Source: Eleusine coracana subsp. coracana (taxonomy: Eukaryota > Streptophyta > Magnoliopsida > Poales > Poaceae). Taken from it: DNA of 64,000 bases. A program made the position numbers and the translations under genes. Each line of letters begins with the position of its first letter. Positions within the stretch are counted from its first letter, which is position 1. A model generated the notes under the pieces. The model was not told where the DNA came from, did no database searches, and saw only the letters and a program-made list of their open reading frames with translations. Shown here in pieces: positions 48,976 through 59,114 of the stretch. The stretch is taken from NCBI GenBank assembly GCA_032690845.1, contig CM064424.1, positions 35,653,462-35,717,461 on the forward strand, in the 5' to 3' direction.

Positions 48976-49796
48976 TGATGTGGACAAGGGTTCCCGATCT
49001 TCCGAAAGGTTCTGGATACGTTGATTTGGTCGGAGGCGACACACAAATCAATCCGGCTTCAGAACATCATGTTCTAAACCCCGCAATCGCAGCACGACGT
49101 CTCCTCTGGTTATCAACCGTCCTAAAATGATTGACCTCGCCGAGAAGGCTAATCCCTGCCTGCGAATCAAGAACACAAGCAAGAATAAAGAAGAAAGCAA
49201 CACAATTGCAGATGTATTATGAATCTCACGAAGTTGAGGTCTCACAAACCGTGATGACGGCGAAACTGTTATGAACAGAATAATCTAAGCAAAACCCCAA
49301 CCCTAATGGTGCGGTGGTGGCTGTATATGAAGACCCTAGGGTCGTGCAAGACCCTCTGGACGCACCCCTACTTGGGCTCAACTAGATACAAAGCCCAAAG
49401 GCCAAAAACAGGCGACACAGCACCGAAACAGATTCTAGACTCTCTCTTATTTTGACGATTTCTGATGACTCCGGATGAATTTTGATATGAGACCAGAGGC
49501 ATTGGAAAGGTCTTCTTCTTATCTTTCCGTGCATATGTAGAACGTCCAAATCTGAGTCCGTATGCATCTTGGGCATCCGTTTTAGTGCAGACTGGTCCTG
49601 AGCCCCGAAACAGACTCGAAGTCGGTTTTGGTTGGGCCTCCACCTTGGCTTCCACGTCCTTGCTGGTCCTCCACGTCTCCAAGTCCTTCTCCCATCATCT
49701 CCTGGTCCTCTCCATGGTTCCTAATTACAATATAATCATTATGTAGCAAACCATTCTCAAAAGTGACATATAATGAAGAACGTAGGAACGAGCTCA
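48976..49796 (-). repeat. G1c 5' LTR (821 bp)
   Basis: Same length and ends as 42746-43566. Its U3 end faces the U3 end of G1d across 18 bp. Confidence 0.9.
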
Positions 49797-49814
49797 CCTC
49801 CGACCATTTAGAGG

Positions 49815-50549
49815 TGAGCCCGTTCCTAAATTTAGAGAAGGACTTGGAGACGTGGAGGACCAGCAAGGACATGGAAGCCAAGGTGGAGGCCCAACCAAAA
49901 CTGACTTCGAGTCTGTTTTGGGGCTCAGGACCAGTCTGCACTAAAACGGATGCTCAGGATGCATACGGACTCGGATTTGGACATTCTATATATGCATGGA
50001 AATATAACAAGAAGTACTTTCGAATGCCGCTGGTCTCATGTCAAAATTCATCCGGAGTCATTAGGAATTGTCGAAACAATAAAGGGTCCAGAATCTATTT
50101 TGGTGTTGCATCGCCTGCTTTTGGCCTTTGGGCTTTGTATCTAGTTGAGCCCAATTAGGGGCGCATCCAGAGGGTATTGCACAACCCTAGGGTCTTCATA
50201 TACCGCCTCCACCACACCATTAGGGTTCGGGTTTTGCTTAGATTATTCTATTCATAACAGTTTCACCATCATCATGGTTTGTGAGACCCCAACTTCGTGA
50301 GATTCATAATACATCTGCAATTGTGTTGCATTCTTCTTTGTTCTTACTTGTGTTCTTGATTCGCAGGCAAGGATTAGCCTTCTCGGTGAGGTCAATCATT
50401 TTAGGATGGTTGATAACCAGAGGAGATGTCGTGCTGCGATTGTGGGGTTTAGAACGTGCTGTTCTGAAGCCAGATCGATTTGTGTGTCGCCTCCGACCAA
50501 ATCAACGTATCTAGAACCTTTCACAAGATCGGGAACCCTTGTCCACATC
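49815..50549 (+). repeat. G1d: inverted G1 LTR (735 bp)
   Basis: A plus-strand G1 LTR starting TGAGCCCGTTCC, preceded by the purine tract ATTTAGAGG and ending TTGTCCACATCA. Compared with G1c it lacks about 60-70 bp near its start. It is diverged but readily alignable. No primer site or element body follows; copia H gag resumes at 50550. Confidence 0.88.
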
Positions 50550-51170
50550 AGGGGTTAGTTCCATAAGAATCACAACTGTGATCACCCTTCTAAGAGCTAG
50601 AAAGCAAAGTTCATGAGATTTCAGCTTGCTATACAATTGCTCACCGTTCAAGATATTGAATTTAGCAGTTTCTTCTAAAGCAGCAATTTTAAACCCCCAA
50701 ACATTTTCATCAAGTGAGTACAGCAGTTGCTTAGCTCTATCATTGTCATTGTACGCAAGGTTACCACAAAGCCGCAAGTTGCACACAATTGCCTCAAACC
50801 TACGAAAGGTGTCATCTAGTGACTTGCCAGGCTTTTGTGCAAAGGTTTGGTACTGTCTATTGTAAGAATCCTTACGCATAGACTTGACTTGATTGGTCCT
50901 CTGATGGTACGTGCAAAGCTTAACCCAAATAGCATGAGCAGTATCAAGGTGTGCAACGCAATCATGTTCACTTCTACCAAGTGCAGAGAGCAGAATGTTG
51001 ACAGCTTTGGAGTTGTGTTCATACCTGGTTAACTCACCTGCAGATGCAGTGTTCAGGTCTTGTGGTATAGCATACTCCTGCTCAACAATCTCCCAAATTG
51101 CACATCCTTGACTTAGCAGATACGCCTTGGTCTGTGACTTCCAGTAGGGGAAGTCCTCTCCATCGAACAT
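50550..51170 (-). pseudogene. gag: Copia H gag, N-terminal part
   Basis: The minus-strand frame has MFDGEDFPYWKSQTKAYL, IWEIVEQEYAIP, AHAIWVKLCTYH, MRKDSYNRQYQTF, LDDTFRRFEAIV and FNILNGEQLYSKLKSHE. These are standard copia Gag motifs (the UBN2-type domain). Codons before the ATG at 51170 look related too, so the true start may lie slightly upstream in a damaged stretch. The frame is cut by the G1 block at 50549 and continues, after it, at 42745. Confidence 0.87.
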
Positions 51171-51245
51171 CCACAGCTTAACAGCACGCTTCTCTATATC
51201 ATCTTCGGATCACAAAGCCAGTGAAGGTCAACTAGTGATCAAACC

Positions 51246-51259
51246 GGCTCTGATACCAA
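51246..51259 (-). other. Primer-binding site of copia H
   Basis: The minus strand reads TTGGTATCAGAGCC one base after the LTR. It is complementary to initiator tRNA-Met, standard for plant copia elements. Confidence 0.9.
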
Positions 51260-51260
51260 T

Positions 51261-53044
51261 TGAAGGACCGAGAAGGCAACCAGAGGGGGGGGGGGGTGAA
51301 TGGGAGCCAATCAAAATTCTCCAAGAGAACTTGGCCTATATCCTAGAAAACAACCCAAGACAACCTCCAAACCGATCACCAATACTACACACACCAACTC
51401 GTGGTGTACTAGCCTTAGGAGTGATCAAACACAGCAAAGTAATACAGCGGAATCAACAAGAAACAGCAAGGACTTGAAATAGTCAAGAGACTCAAAACCT
51501 AACCTTACTGGGCCACCACCGGCAGTGCCGATCAGAGCCATCGGTAGGGTGCTGGTTGGCCTTATCAGCAGTGCCAGTGAGACCCATCGACAATGCTGGT
51601 GCGGGGTTCTGCACCCTACCGACAGTGCCGGTCCTGGTCGTCGATAGTGCCGATCGACCCCGATAGAACAACAAAAACTTTTGGGATTTTGGCAAATCTT
51701 CTCCAAAACTTAATCAAACAAATTCCAAATGATGCGATTTTTGGACCAGTGAATCCTTAGCACATCATGACCCTACTCCTAGAAGATCAACTCAATTGGC
51801 TCAAGGAATCATCACCAATTTTAGATCTTGTGCCAAGAACACCAAAAAGGGGAAGCTTGAGAAATCCTTCAAATTGAAGGTGCTAAAGCTATTGATTCGG
51901 CCAAGGATCCGTAGAGGATTGTTCTAGCTCATCCTAGCAACAAGTTTCTCAAGAAATCTGAGCCAAAAACTCATCCAAAAATGAGATCGAAAATCACCAC
52001 GAAAATAGCTCTGAAAATAGAGAAAAAGGGAAATTCGGGATTCAAGGGAAGAGGGAAATCTTGAGCATGAAAATACTTCTTATATTATAGAAAGGTGCTT
52101 ACAAGATCCATGGTTACAAGGCTAGGAAGCCACCTCCTCCTCCCACTATTTGGAAGAGCAAGAGATGTCTCTGACACACCCTCTCATCTCCTCTAAAACA
52201 TGGAGTCCTCTCCTAGCACTTTGTAATGAGTTCCTAACACAAGGCTAATGGGAAGAGAGGCACCACTCCCACTTGTCACACCTCTCCTTATATAGGCCTA
52301 GGGTCTATTGTCCACATGACCACTCTACCCTTGACCTACATAACACACACACCTACCACCAGGGGCATAACCGTCCATCTTTTTCCTCATTGCCCGAATG
52401 CCATCGGACGCTTCATGTCTTTGCTTCGTCTCGAAGCAAGCTCCGTGATTGTGCCACGTGCACCACCAACTACCACCACCAGTTTTGAGGCCCAAACCGG
52501 GAAACCGCCATGCACACTTCTCAAAGCATGACTTCTCGATGTTGACGCGTGTCACCTTGTCCCACGATCCTGACCACCGGCAAGTCTCTCCCAGTCCCTG
52601 TCCATCAGGCCCCCTTTGTCACTTGCACTGGCATCCCGTTTGCCTTGACTTGGTCAACACGTCGTCTTCATCACCACCATGGTTTTGAGGCTCAACCACG
52701 AAACCGTTCGTGATTCTTGCCTCTCCACGTGTACGGTGTGGACCACCCTTGACTGCACCCGGTATCCCGATCGTCCGGCCCCAAGTCCCCTACTTGTGCC
52801 CGATCCTCTCGTCATTGACCGTCAGGTCGACTCTAGTGACCTACACATCATGAGACAAGCAAACACATTTCTCAACTCCTGCAACATCACCAATTCCTCT
52901 ACCAACTCTGGTTAGTCAAAATCAGGATATGCAAACCCATGCAATCCCCGGATTCCCGTATTTCAACTCAAACACCAAATCCTCTCAAGTCAATTACTCA
53001 TCACAAATATTGCAAACTATGACACATATCCACATGGTTTCTCA
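51261..53044 (-). repeat. Copia H, 5' LTR (1784 bp)
   Basis: On the minus strand it starts TGAGAAACCATGTGGATATG and ends CGGTCCTTCA. A minus-strand TATA-like CCTATATAAG lies near 52287-52296. Repeated CGGCAGTGCCGG-like palindromes lie at 51515-51660 and a G-tract at 51285-51296. Confidence 0.88.
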
Positions 53045-53049
53045 CCATG
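53045..53049. other. Target-site duplication of copia H, right copy (CCATG)
   Basis: Matches 20064-20068. Confidence 0.92.
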
Positions 53050-53942
53050 CTGGATACGCACATACCATGGCCTTCCCCAAGTTATAAGTCGTCACCAACT
53101 CGGTCACCGTGTTCATCTCGGATTCAGTTGATACTCGTTCACAGTTTTGATGATATCTCTCACATCCAACGTCCAAATGAGGCGTTCTTTGATGCGTTGG
53201 AAAGGGGATGATGACGCCGTCATTTTGATTCTAGACCTAGCTCCAGAAGGGTCGTGAGTCATGCTGTGTGACCATGACAAGGTGCCGTGCCACCTATTTT
53301 GGGCCAATTTGGCTTTGTATCATGTCAGGCCTTTAGCCCATGTTGTGGGTGCCTTCCCCCCTGACCGCACCAACCCTAGGACGTCCCTGGTTCCCTTATA
53401 AACTCAGTAGCCGCTGGCATTTAGACTTGGGTTTTGTTTAGTTCAGTTTTCTAGAGAGAAATTTGATCGAATTATTATAACTATGGTGACAAGTCCTTTT
53501 ATAGTAATCCAGGGCCCCTCTTCTTGTTCTACACTACAACAACAACAACAACAACAACAAATCCTTTTTATCCCAAGCAAGTTGGGGTAGGCTAGAGATG
53601 AAACCCATGGGAACCCAAAAAAGAAGAGACAAAGAAATAAAAGCCAAAAGAAAGAGAGAGAGAGAAAAAAAGGACAAAAACACTACTATGGCAATTAGTC
53701 CTTTTGTGTTCAGAGCTTGAACCTTTTTCTTGTGATTCGCTTCATCCATATTTGCAATTTCAGATTGCATGTTGATCCTTTCTTGCTTGTGTTCTCGATT
53801 CACTTGCAGGAACAATCACGTTGTGCTTGGTGTAACGGTTGCGGTGTTGGATCGTGTCTGATTTAAGACGGCTCGTCGACACCGAATCTCTAAATTCGAG
53901 TTTATCCCCCTACCTCTCGGAAGATGGGGCCTCATCTACATC
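53050..53942 (+). repeat. G1b right part: diverged G1-like LTR
   Basis: It continues G1b after copia H. The later part resembles the G1 LTR downstream half (TTGCTTGTGTTCTCGATTC near 53781 and the end CCTCATCTACATCA), with a TATA-like CTTATAAACTCAG at 53395. The first part is too diverged to set an exact LTR start. A SINE fragment interrupts it at 53538-53679. Confidence 0.6.
53538..53679 (-). mobile_element. Au-like SINE, 5'-truncated, minus strand
   Basis: A 142 bp insert flanked by ACACTAC on both sides (53531-53537 and 53680-53686). On the minus strand it ends with CTAGCCTACCCCAACTTGC, GGGATAAAAAGG and a (TTG)n tail, which I recognise as the 3' end of the plant Au SINE. The tRNA-like head is missing. 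The other end is purine-rich low-complexity DNA. Confidence 0.68.
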
Positions 53943-54540
53943 AGTGTCTAGCTCAGAGGAAACCCGGGAAACGGTAGTCCCCCTCCATATATCGTTCATG
54001 ACTATGAAATGACCACCGGATATGGGAAGGTGCTATACAAAAGGGTTCCTCCGAGGGTGATCATTGAATCCACTGACTCCACGCCCCCAAGGCCTAGGCA
54101 CCGCCCTTCTCCACCACCGATCCTTGGACCGCCTGGATGAATGGAATTCAATGATCCAAGTGATGATGAGACAGGCACTTTATGGAAGGCGGTGAAGGGG
54201 CTGCGGCAGCGGGTGGACAAAGTAGAAGATTGAATGGGGGAAGAGCACCTAAGGCGAGGGGTGCTTGAAGATGATGTGGAGTGGATTCGCAAGGGATTAG
54301 GATCCAAGATTAAGCTTGTATCCACGGAGGCCGGGCACCCGGACGCCTACTACATCCCTCACCCATATAGTCCATTTAGATTTATTTTGGCGCTTAGTTT
54401 ATTTCCTACATTTCCTTTATTGTCATAGTTCTTTGTAGTTAAATTCCACAAGATTTTCTTTATTTCTTTTATCAATGTAATGTGCCAGGTCTCTATGAAT
54501 AAAATATAGACTAGTTTGTCTGCTCAATTCAAAGTAAATT
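53943..54540 (+). other. Post-LTR leader with a possible gag-like stub
   Basis: After the G1-like LTR a degenerate primer-like GTCTAGCTCAGAGG appears. Around 54180-54350 a coiled-coil-like reading (VKGLRQRVDKVED, EEHLRRGVLEDDVEW) is broken by one TGA. It recalls the N-terminal coil of G1 Gag but has no other motif. This could be a further non-autonomous element start; I cannot classify it. Confidence 0.35.
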
Positions 54541-55941
54541 TTTCGATCTAAGTGGCAACACATAGGTCAGACTTGTTATCTCACAAATAATCCAGTCTCA
54601 TGATGAAATAGAAAAAGGGACGAACTAGTGGCACAACGCCATAGCACACTACATAGTAGAGCCCAACGGGTGGTGGAGTCCACCATGCAGCTAAGCACGT
54701 TGAGCGGTGGGATACGCCGGGCGGCAGGGTGTGCCAGAGCCTCAGTAACCCGGCCATGCAACATGCAAGGTGACATTGTTAAGGCTGGTAAATTAATCAA
54801 TCCGGCTTTCTTTTCTCAATATGGGTTAGATCATAAATCTTTCTGGTTAAGGGTGTTTTCTTCCCCAACTTTTATAACCAAATAACTTTTCTCAAAGGAT
54901 TCAGTTCTCAAATGGCTTAAATGAAGGGTGCTCCTTAAATGACCCCATTACATTTGTGTACCCTCTCAATATGACCGCCAAGGCTAATTTGTTGATCCGT
55001 ATGATAGGGTCATCCAAATGCCTCTTTATTCATGACCTAAACCTTTTTGTCTTTGAAAACATCCTTTCACAACCAATAGCCACTTACAAGAAACTTATTT
55101 ATGCCATTTAAGCATGCATTGAGTTTAGTTAAGATTCAATCCTTAAGAGGGAGTTGCACTTCCAAAGTCAGTCATTTTCCTTTGCGTGCTTGGTTATGCG
55201 ATTTCCACAATGGATTCTAGCATTCACTTCATGGAGCATGCCAACCAAAATATCTTTTCCTTTTGTGAAAACCTTGATCCTACAATAAAGAGTTTGGTCC
55301 TCCCAAATTAACACTCAGAAAAAGTTTGCAAAAATATCTGAACCATTGATTTAGCTCCGCTATGCTATGAGAGCTGAAAAAATACTGAGAGAAGATTATC
55401 AGCTCTCATAGATGCACAATGTCAAATTTCAAGGTTCATTAAAAAATACCTTTAAGCAAAATAAAGGACCATCCTTTAACTCTAGCACAAAAATCTAGTC
55501 TTTGTTAAGATTTTTTGCGATTGTGCTAGCCCAATACTTCGCGTGAGTCCATTCTCTCCCTGTCCCCTGGCTATTATTTCTAAATGATTGGAGTGAGGAA
55601 GTGATATATCTTTCATTAGGACTGTCTCTTAACTTAACAATATATGTGTGCTAAATGTGTCACCCTACTAAGTCCCACTTTGTAGCCAACCTTTTCGAAT
55701 AAGCAAGGATGAACTCCATAGATTCACATCTCTGATTTTTTATGAGTTATCTCTGATAAAAAGGTGTATTCTGAATTTTTTATGCTTTGCATGATTTCTT
55801 CTACCTTGCAACAATCAAGGCCTTGGCTTTAGCCACTTCCAACATACTTAGGGGTGCATTTTGGGAACACCCTAAATTCGGGCTTGATGAGAACTTTCTC
55901 CTTACCTTGCTCAGGACGAGCAAAGTCCTAACCATGAGGGG
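54541..55941 (+). other. Unclassified sequence leading into an Athila-type 3' end
   Basis: Bases 54541-54960 hold an 85-codon frame (54628-54885) with no domain I recognise. From about 54960 the sequence is AT-rich and non-coding. The end, CAGGACGAGCAAAG (55912-55925) and the purine tract ATGAGGGG, is typical of Athila 3' ends, so at least the right part belongs with LTR C. Confidence 0.5.
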
Positions 55942-57543
55942 TGTTGGTAGTATTTATTTCCCTTTTTAGACTACCAAGTAACCTTTAAAGCATGAAATTC
56001 TTGGAAAGAATCTTAATAGACCTTATTAAAATTAATTAGTTCGATGAGTTTTGGTGAGATACGTGTTTGTAGGTACAAAAGGCGCCAAAATATGCAAAAG
56101 CACGAAGAGACACCCCGTCGACCGATCACACTGTAAAAGAGCCGACCGATAGGGTCGTTTAAGGCCAAAATCAACACTCGGCCCTGTCTTGCCAACAATC
56201 AGGTGCCGGCAGGGTAATCAGCCACCCGGATCACCACCCGACTGAGTGATCAGAGTCATCACACTGATGAAGACTGGAAGCCTAACCGACAGCTCAGACA
56301 ACTATCTGACTGATCAAATTAGGATCATCATCCTGCTGATCATCTGACCCTACCGATTCTGCAAAAACACTCCACCATCATGCCATTTTCTCTTACCGGA
56401 TCAAAAGTGATGAAAAGTGGCAAAATAAAGAAAGCAATCAAATGGCTTAAACGGGAGAAGTCAAGGGGCGATCCGGAGGGTGTCGACACCCGACACGGGC
56501 CGCCGCCCGGCCCCGGGTCGCCTCCTAGAGTGGCTAACCTACTAGGCCCAAGAAACTTACCACCCCCAAAAGAAGAGAGTCGGTGGGAACCAATCCACCA
56601 ACCATCATCGGGGTGAAATTCAAGCCATCCAATAAGAGTCGGTAGGGGATCGCCCGGATCCAAAGGCCACCCGGCATGCCCGACCGCCCGGCCTAGCCCG
56701 CCGTCCGGTGACCGACTTTGGGCTACCGACTCCCCATTGCCTATAAATACTTCCCGACCTATTGCCACCGGGAGGTGTGGAGGAATTCATTAAGAAAGAG
56801 CAATTTAGTCCAAGATTTTATCCACGTAGAGAGTAGACGTGTAGGAGAAGGAGTTCAGAATGCTGGCTCCTTCAGCCAGTGCCTTGGGGTTGAAGCTCGT
56901 GCGAGAGTAGTATCCTTCGTCTTCGGGGCCGGGTAACATGTAGTTAAACTTTTGTCCAAGTAATAAAGTGAGTATTTCTATCCTTTTTTATCTGTGGGAT
57001 CCTCGTGCATAACTTTTATTGCTTTATAGCATTGATTTGTTATGCTTACCAATTCTGGAGCTGGTATGAAGGTCTAAGTGTGAGCGCGGTGTTTAGACTT
57101 TGTTTTTCTGAGATTGCATTTGTCCCCACGGGCTGTGTGGTAGGCGGCAGGTGGTGACAGTCCTATCTGTCCAATATTGTATTCCACCACGTTCGGGAAG
57201 TCTCAAGCAGGGTTGTCTAGCGATAGTGCAATCACTAGTACATGAGGTTAGATACCGACCCTTATTAGTGGATCATTTTTGTGCCCCGAAGCAGATAAAT
57301 TGAAATAGGATCACATTAGATTACTTAGTAGGTGTCTACTACATTAGATAACCAAGCCAGAGGACCTCTTCTCTCTATAGAATCTAATCTCTCCCAACCA
57401 TACACCACCCGGACTTGATAGATTAGGTGTGATACACCTCTCGTTCCCCATGGAAGTCGATACTCTGGAATACTCCCGGTTGAAGGCTACGTCGGCATTT
57501 GTATGCTTGCAGATTTCTCTGTTAGGCTTAAAAAGTGTAAACA
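55942..57543 (+). repeat. Athila-type LTR copy C (1602 bp)
   Basis: It starts TGTTGGTAGTATT after a purine tract and ends AAAGTGTAAACA. A GC-rich array at 56485-56710 and a TATA box (CTATAAATA, 56741-56749) match copies A, B and D. The right flank is Athila protease coding on the other strand, so C is the 3' LTR of an element inserted in that gene. Confidence 0.87.
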
Positions 57544-57705
57544 GCCACAACATCTCTATGCATAATCCTGACACTGGCTCCATGGTCGCACAATGCTTGC
57601 TCGAAGAATTTTGTCCCAATTGAACATGAGATCATTGGGCTCCCTGGATAACCTCGAATTACGGGGATGATGTTCAACTCATCCTCTTCATCATTTCCTG
57701 CAGGT
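57544..57705 (-). pseudogene. pol: Athila protease fragment
   Basis: The minus-strand reading shows IIPVIRGYPGSPMI, CSIGTKFFEQALCDHGASV and RIMHRDVVA. The DxGAS core of the aspartic protease is kept in spacing (DHGAS). The frame ends abruptly at the LTR C insertion. Confidence 0.75.
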
Positions 57706-57859
57706 TAGTATATGGAGGGTTGCGAGTCAGATTACCCACAAGTATCACCGCATTCACATTTTATGTGGTAGATTCGGGTTAGCTGAGTTTCAAACATTTT
57801 ATTAAAACCAAGCTAGCTCTTAAGTGAAGAAGAAAGGCCTTCTAACTTAGCATTAATGC

Positions 57860-58998
57860 TTTCTAAGCTCTTGTCAATGGAGGCAAACTTTTTACTATAG
57901 TTTTCATTAATTTTAGTTTGGCCTTAGACAAAATCTTTCAAGGAAGGTTGGTTAGGATTGAAAGAATTATTACCATAGTTACCTTTTTGATAGGGGCCTG
58001 GTTGCCACCCCTGACCTCCTTGAGGGCAATATCCATTGTTCACTAACGCAACCTCCTCTCGAGTCTCCAAGTAGTCATTGTCTGAATGTCCCGTGTTGCC
58101 ACAGAGCTCGCACATCATGTGACGGTCCAGAGCTTGTACTGTGCCCTTCAGGCTGGATAGGTTATCGTGGATGTTGAGCCGCTTCAAAATAAGGTCCACT
58201 TTCATGTCGAGCATGTCCGTTAACTGTGTGTATGCCTCACGCACGTGGCTAGAGTCATTCATCATTCCAGCCTTGATTGGAGACCATCTTTTCAATCAAC
58301 TCGGTTCCCCGTTTGATGGTAAATGAGAAGAAGGCTCCTCTAGCAGTGGCATCAATGTACTGATGGTTTGAAGTCGTCAGTCCATTGTACAAGTTCTGGA
58401 TGATAAGACAATCATCCATTCCAAGATGAGGACAGGCCAGGACGTATTCCTAAAGCCTTTCTCAGGCTTCTGGTATTGTTTCTCTAGCTGCCTACTGGAA
58501 ACATGAAGTTCTTCCCCGCAGAGAGATGGTCTTACCCAACGGGAGAACTTCGCAAGGAACACGGTGGAGCATTTCTCCCAGGTGTTGATAGCCTCCTAGC
58601 AGCAAGAACGGGAACAAATGGAGCCTAATGGCATCCGGAGGCATGTTTCTTATCATAAAGGGGTTGCACAACTCCAAGAATTGCTGCAAGTGAACACTGG
58701 CATCCTCAATGACTTTCCCACAAAATGGGCTAGCTTCCACCATCATGATAAGACTGGTTTTAATCTCAAAGTTTTCATCCCCGATGTCAATCTAGGGCCC
58801 AGTGAGCACGTTACTGGCAGAGGGAGCAGAATAGTCCTTGAGAGCCTTCTTAGCCATTGGCTTGGATCTTCTTGATGCGGTGATAACTGGTTGATCTATT
58901 GGCTTAGAGTTTCGAGAAGAAGAGATGTTAAGTTTATTTTTCCTTAAAACTCTTCTTGGATTCTCGATGACCTTCTCTGGCAGATCAAAACCGGTCAT
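57860..58998 (-). pseudogene. gag: Athila gag remnant
   Basis: The frame from 58998 to 58492 has one TAG (at a Gln position before IDIGDENFEIK) and the motifs VEASPFCGK, VHLQQFLELC, PDAIRLHLFPF and LRGRTSCFQ. Further motifs follow in other frames: ERLQEYVLACPHLGMD, IDATARGAFFSF and ELIEKMVSN. The zinc knuckle CELCGNTGHSDNDY (58115-58074) has Tyr in place of the last Cys. Several frameshifts leave no intact Gag. Confidence 0.85.
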
Positions 58999-59088
58999 GC
59001 ACTACCCTGTTTTCACACCAAATATACAAGGTTATCCTGCAACCAATATGTTTATGTCATTGTTAACAACATATATTCTTCTATGCCT

Positions 59089-59106
59089 TGCCCGGCAACG
59101 GCGCCA
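59089..59106 (-). other. Athila primer-binding site, with a second copy upstream
   Basis: The minus strand reads TGGCGCCGTTGCCGGGCA. A diverged duplicate (TGGCGCTTGGCCGGGG, minus, 59160-59175) lies 58-70 bp earlier, each preceded by AAGCATTTC. The LTR end could therefore be at 59115 or near 59184. Confidence 0.8.
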
Positions 59107-59114
59107 GAAATGCT

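Larger units (their letters stand above)
42746..49796 (-). mobile_element. G1c: CRM-like chromovirus lacking RNase H
   Basis: A complete minus-strand element with 821 bp LTRs at both ends, leader, gag, protease, reverse transcriptase and integrase, but no RNase H. The pol frame continues 215 bp into the 3' LTR, a habit I know from CRM (centromeric) chromoviruses; clade assignment is tentative. No matching duplication is seen: the left flank is TTCTC and the right flank CCTCC. It lies in copia H gag and touches the inverted LTR G1d. Confidence 0.85.
20069..53044 (-). mobile_element. Copia H: Sirevirus-like element split by two insertions
   Basis: One minus-strand copia spans 33 kb because E (24325-39717) and the G1c/G1d block (42746-50549) sit inside it. 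In transcription order: 5' LTR 51261-53044, primer site 51246-51259, gag start 51170 down to 50550, [G1 block], gag end, protease and integrase 42745 down to 39723, [E], reverse transcriptase and RNase H 24319 down to 22596, polypurine tract 21853-21868, 3' LTR 20069-21852. Both LTRs are 1784 bp and the whole is bounded by CCATG. With the insertions removed, the body is close to a normal Sirevirus length. Confidence 0.9.

Noticed and set aside
42741..50554. Target-site duplication around the G1c/G1d block
   Set aside because: TTCTC on the left, GGGGT on the right, and CCTCC next to the G1c 5' LTR do not match in any pairing, so no duplication is claimed.
53538..53566. (CAA)n run as a plain microsatellite
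   Set aside because: It is the tail of a SINE-like insert with flanking duplications, so it is better explained as part of that element.
54628..54885. 85-codon ORF as a possible host gene
   Set aside because: No recognisable domain, no promoter or splice context, and it lies between retroelement fragments. Length alone is expected by chance.
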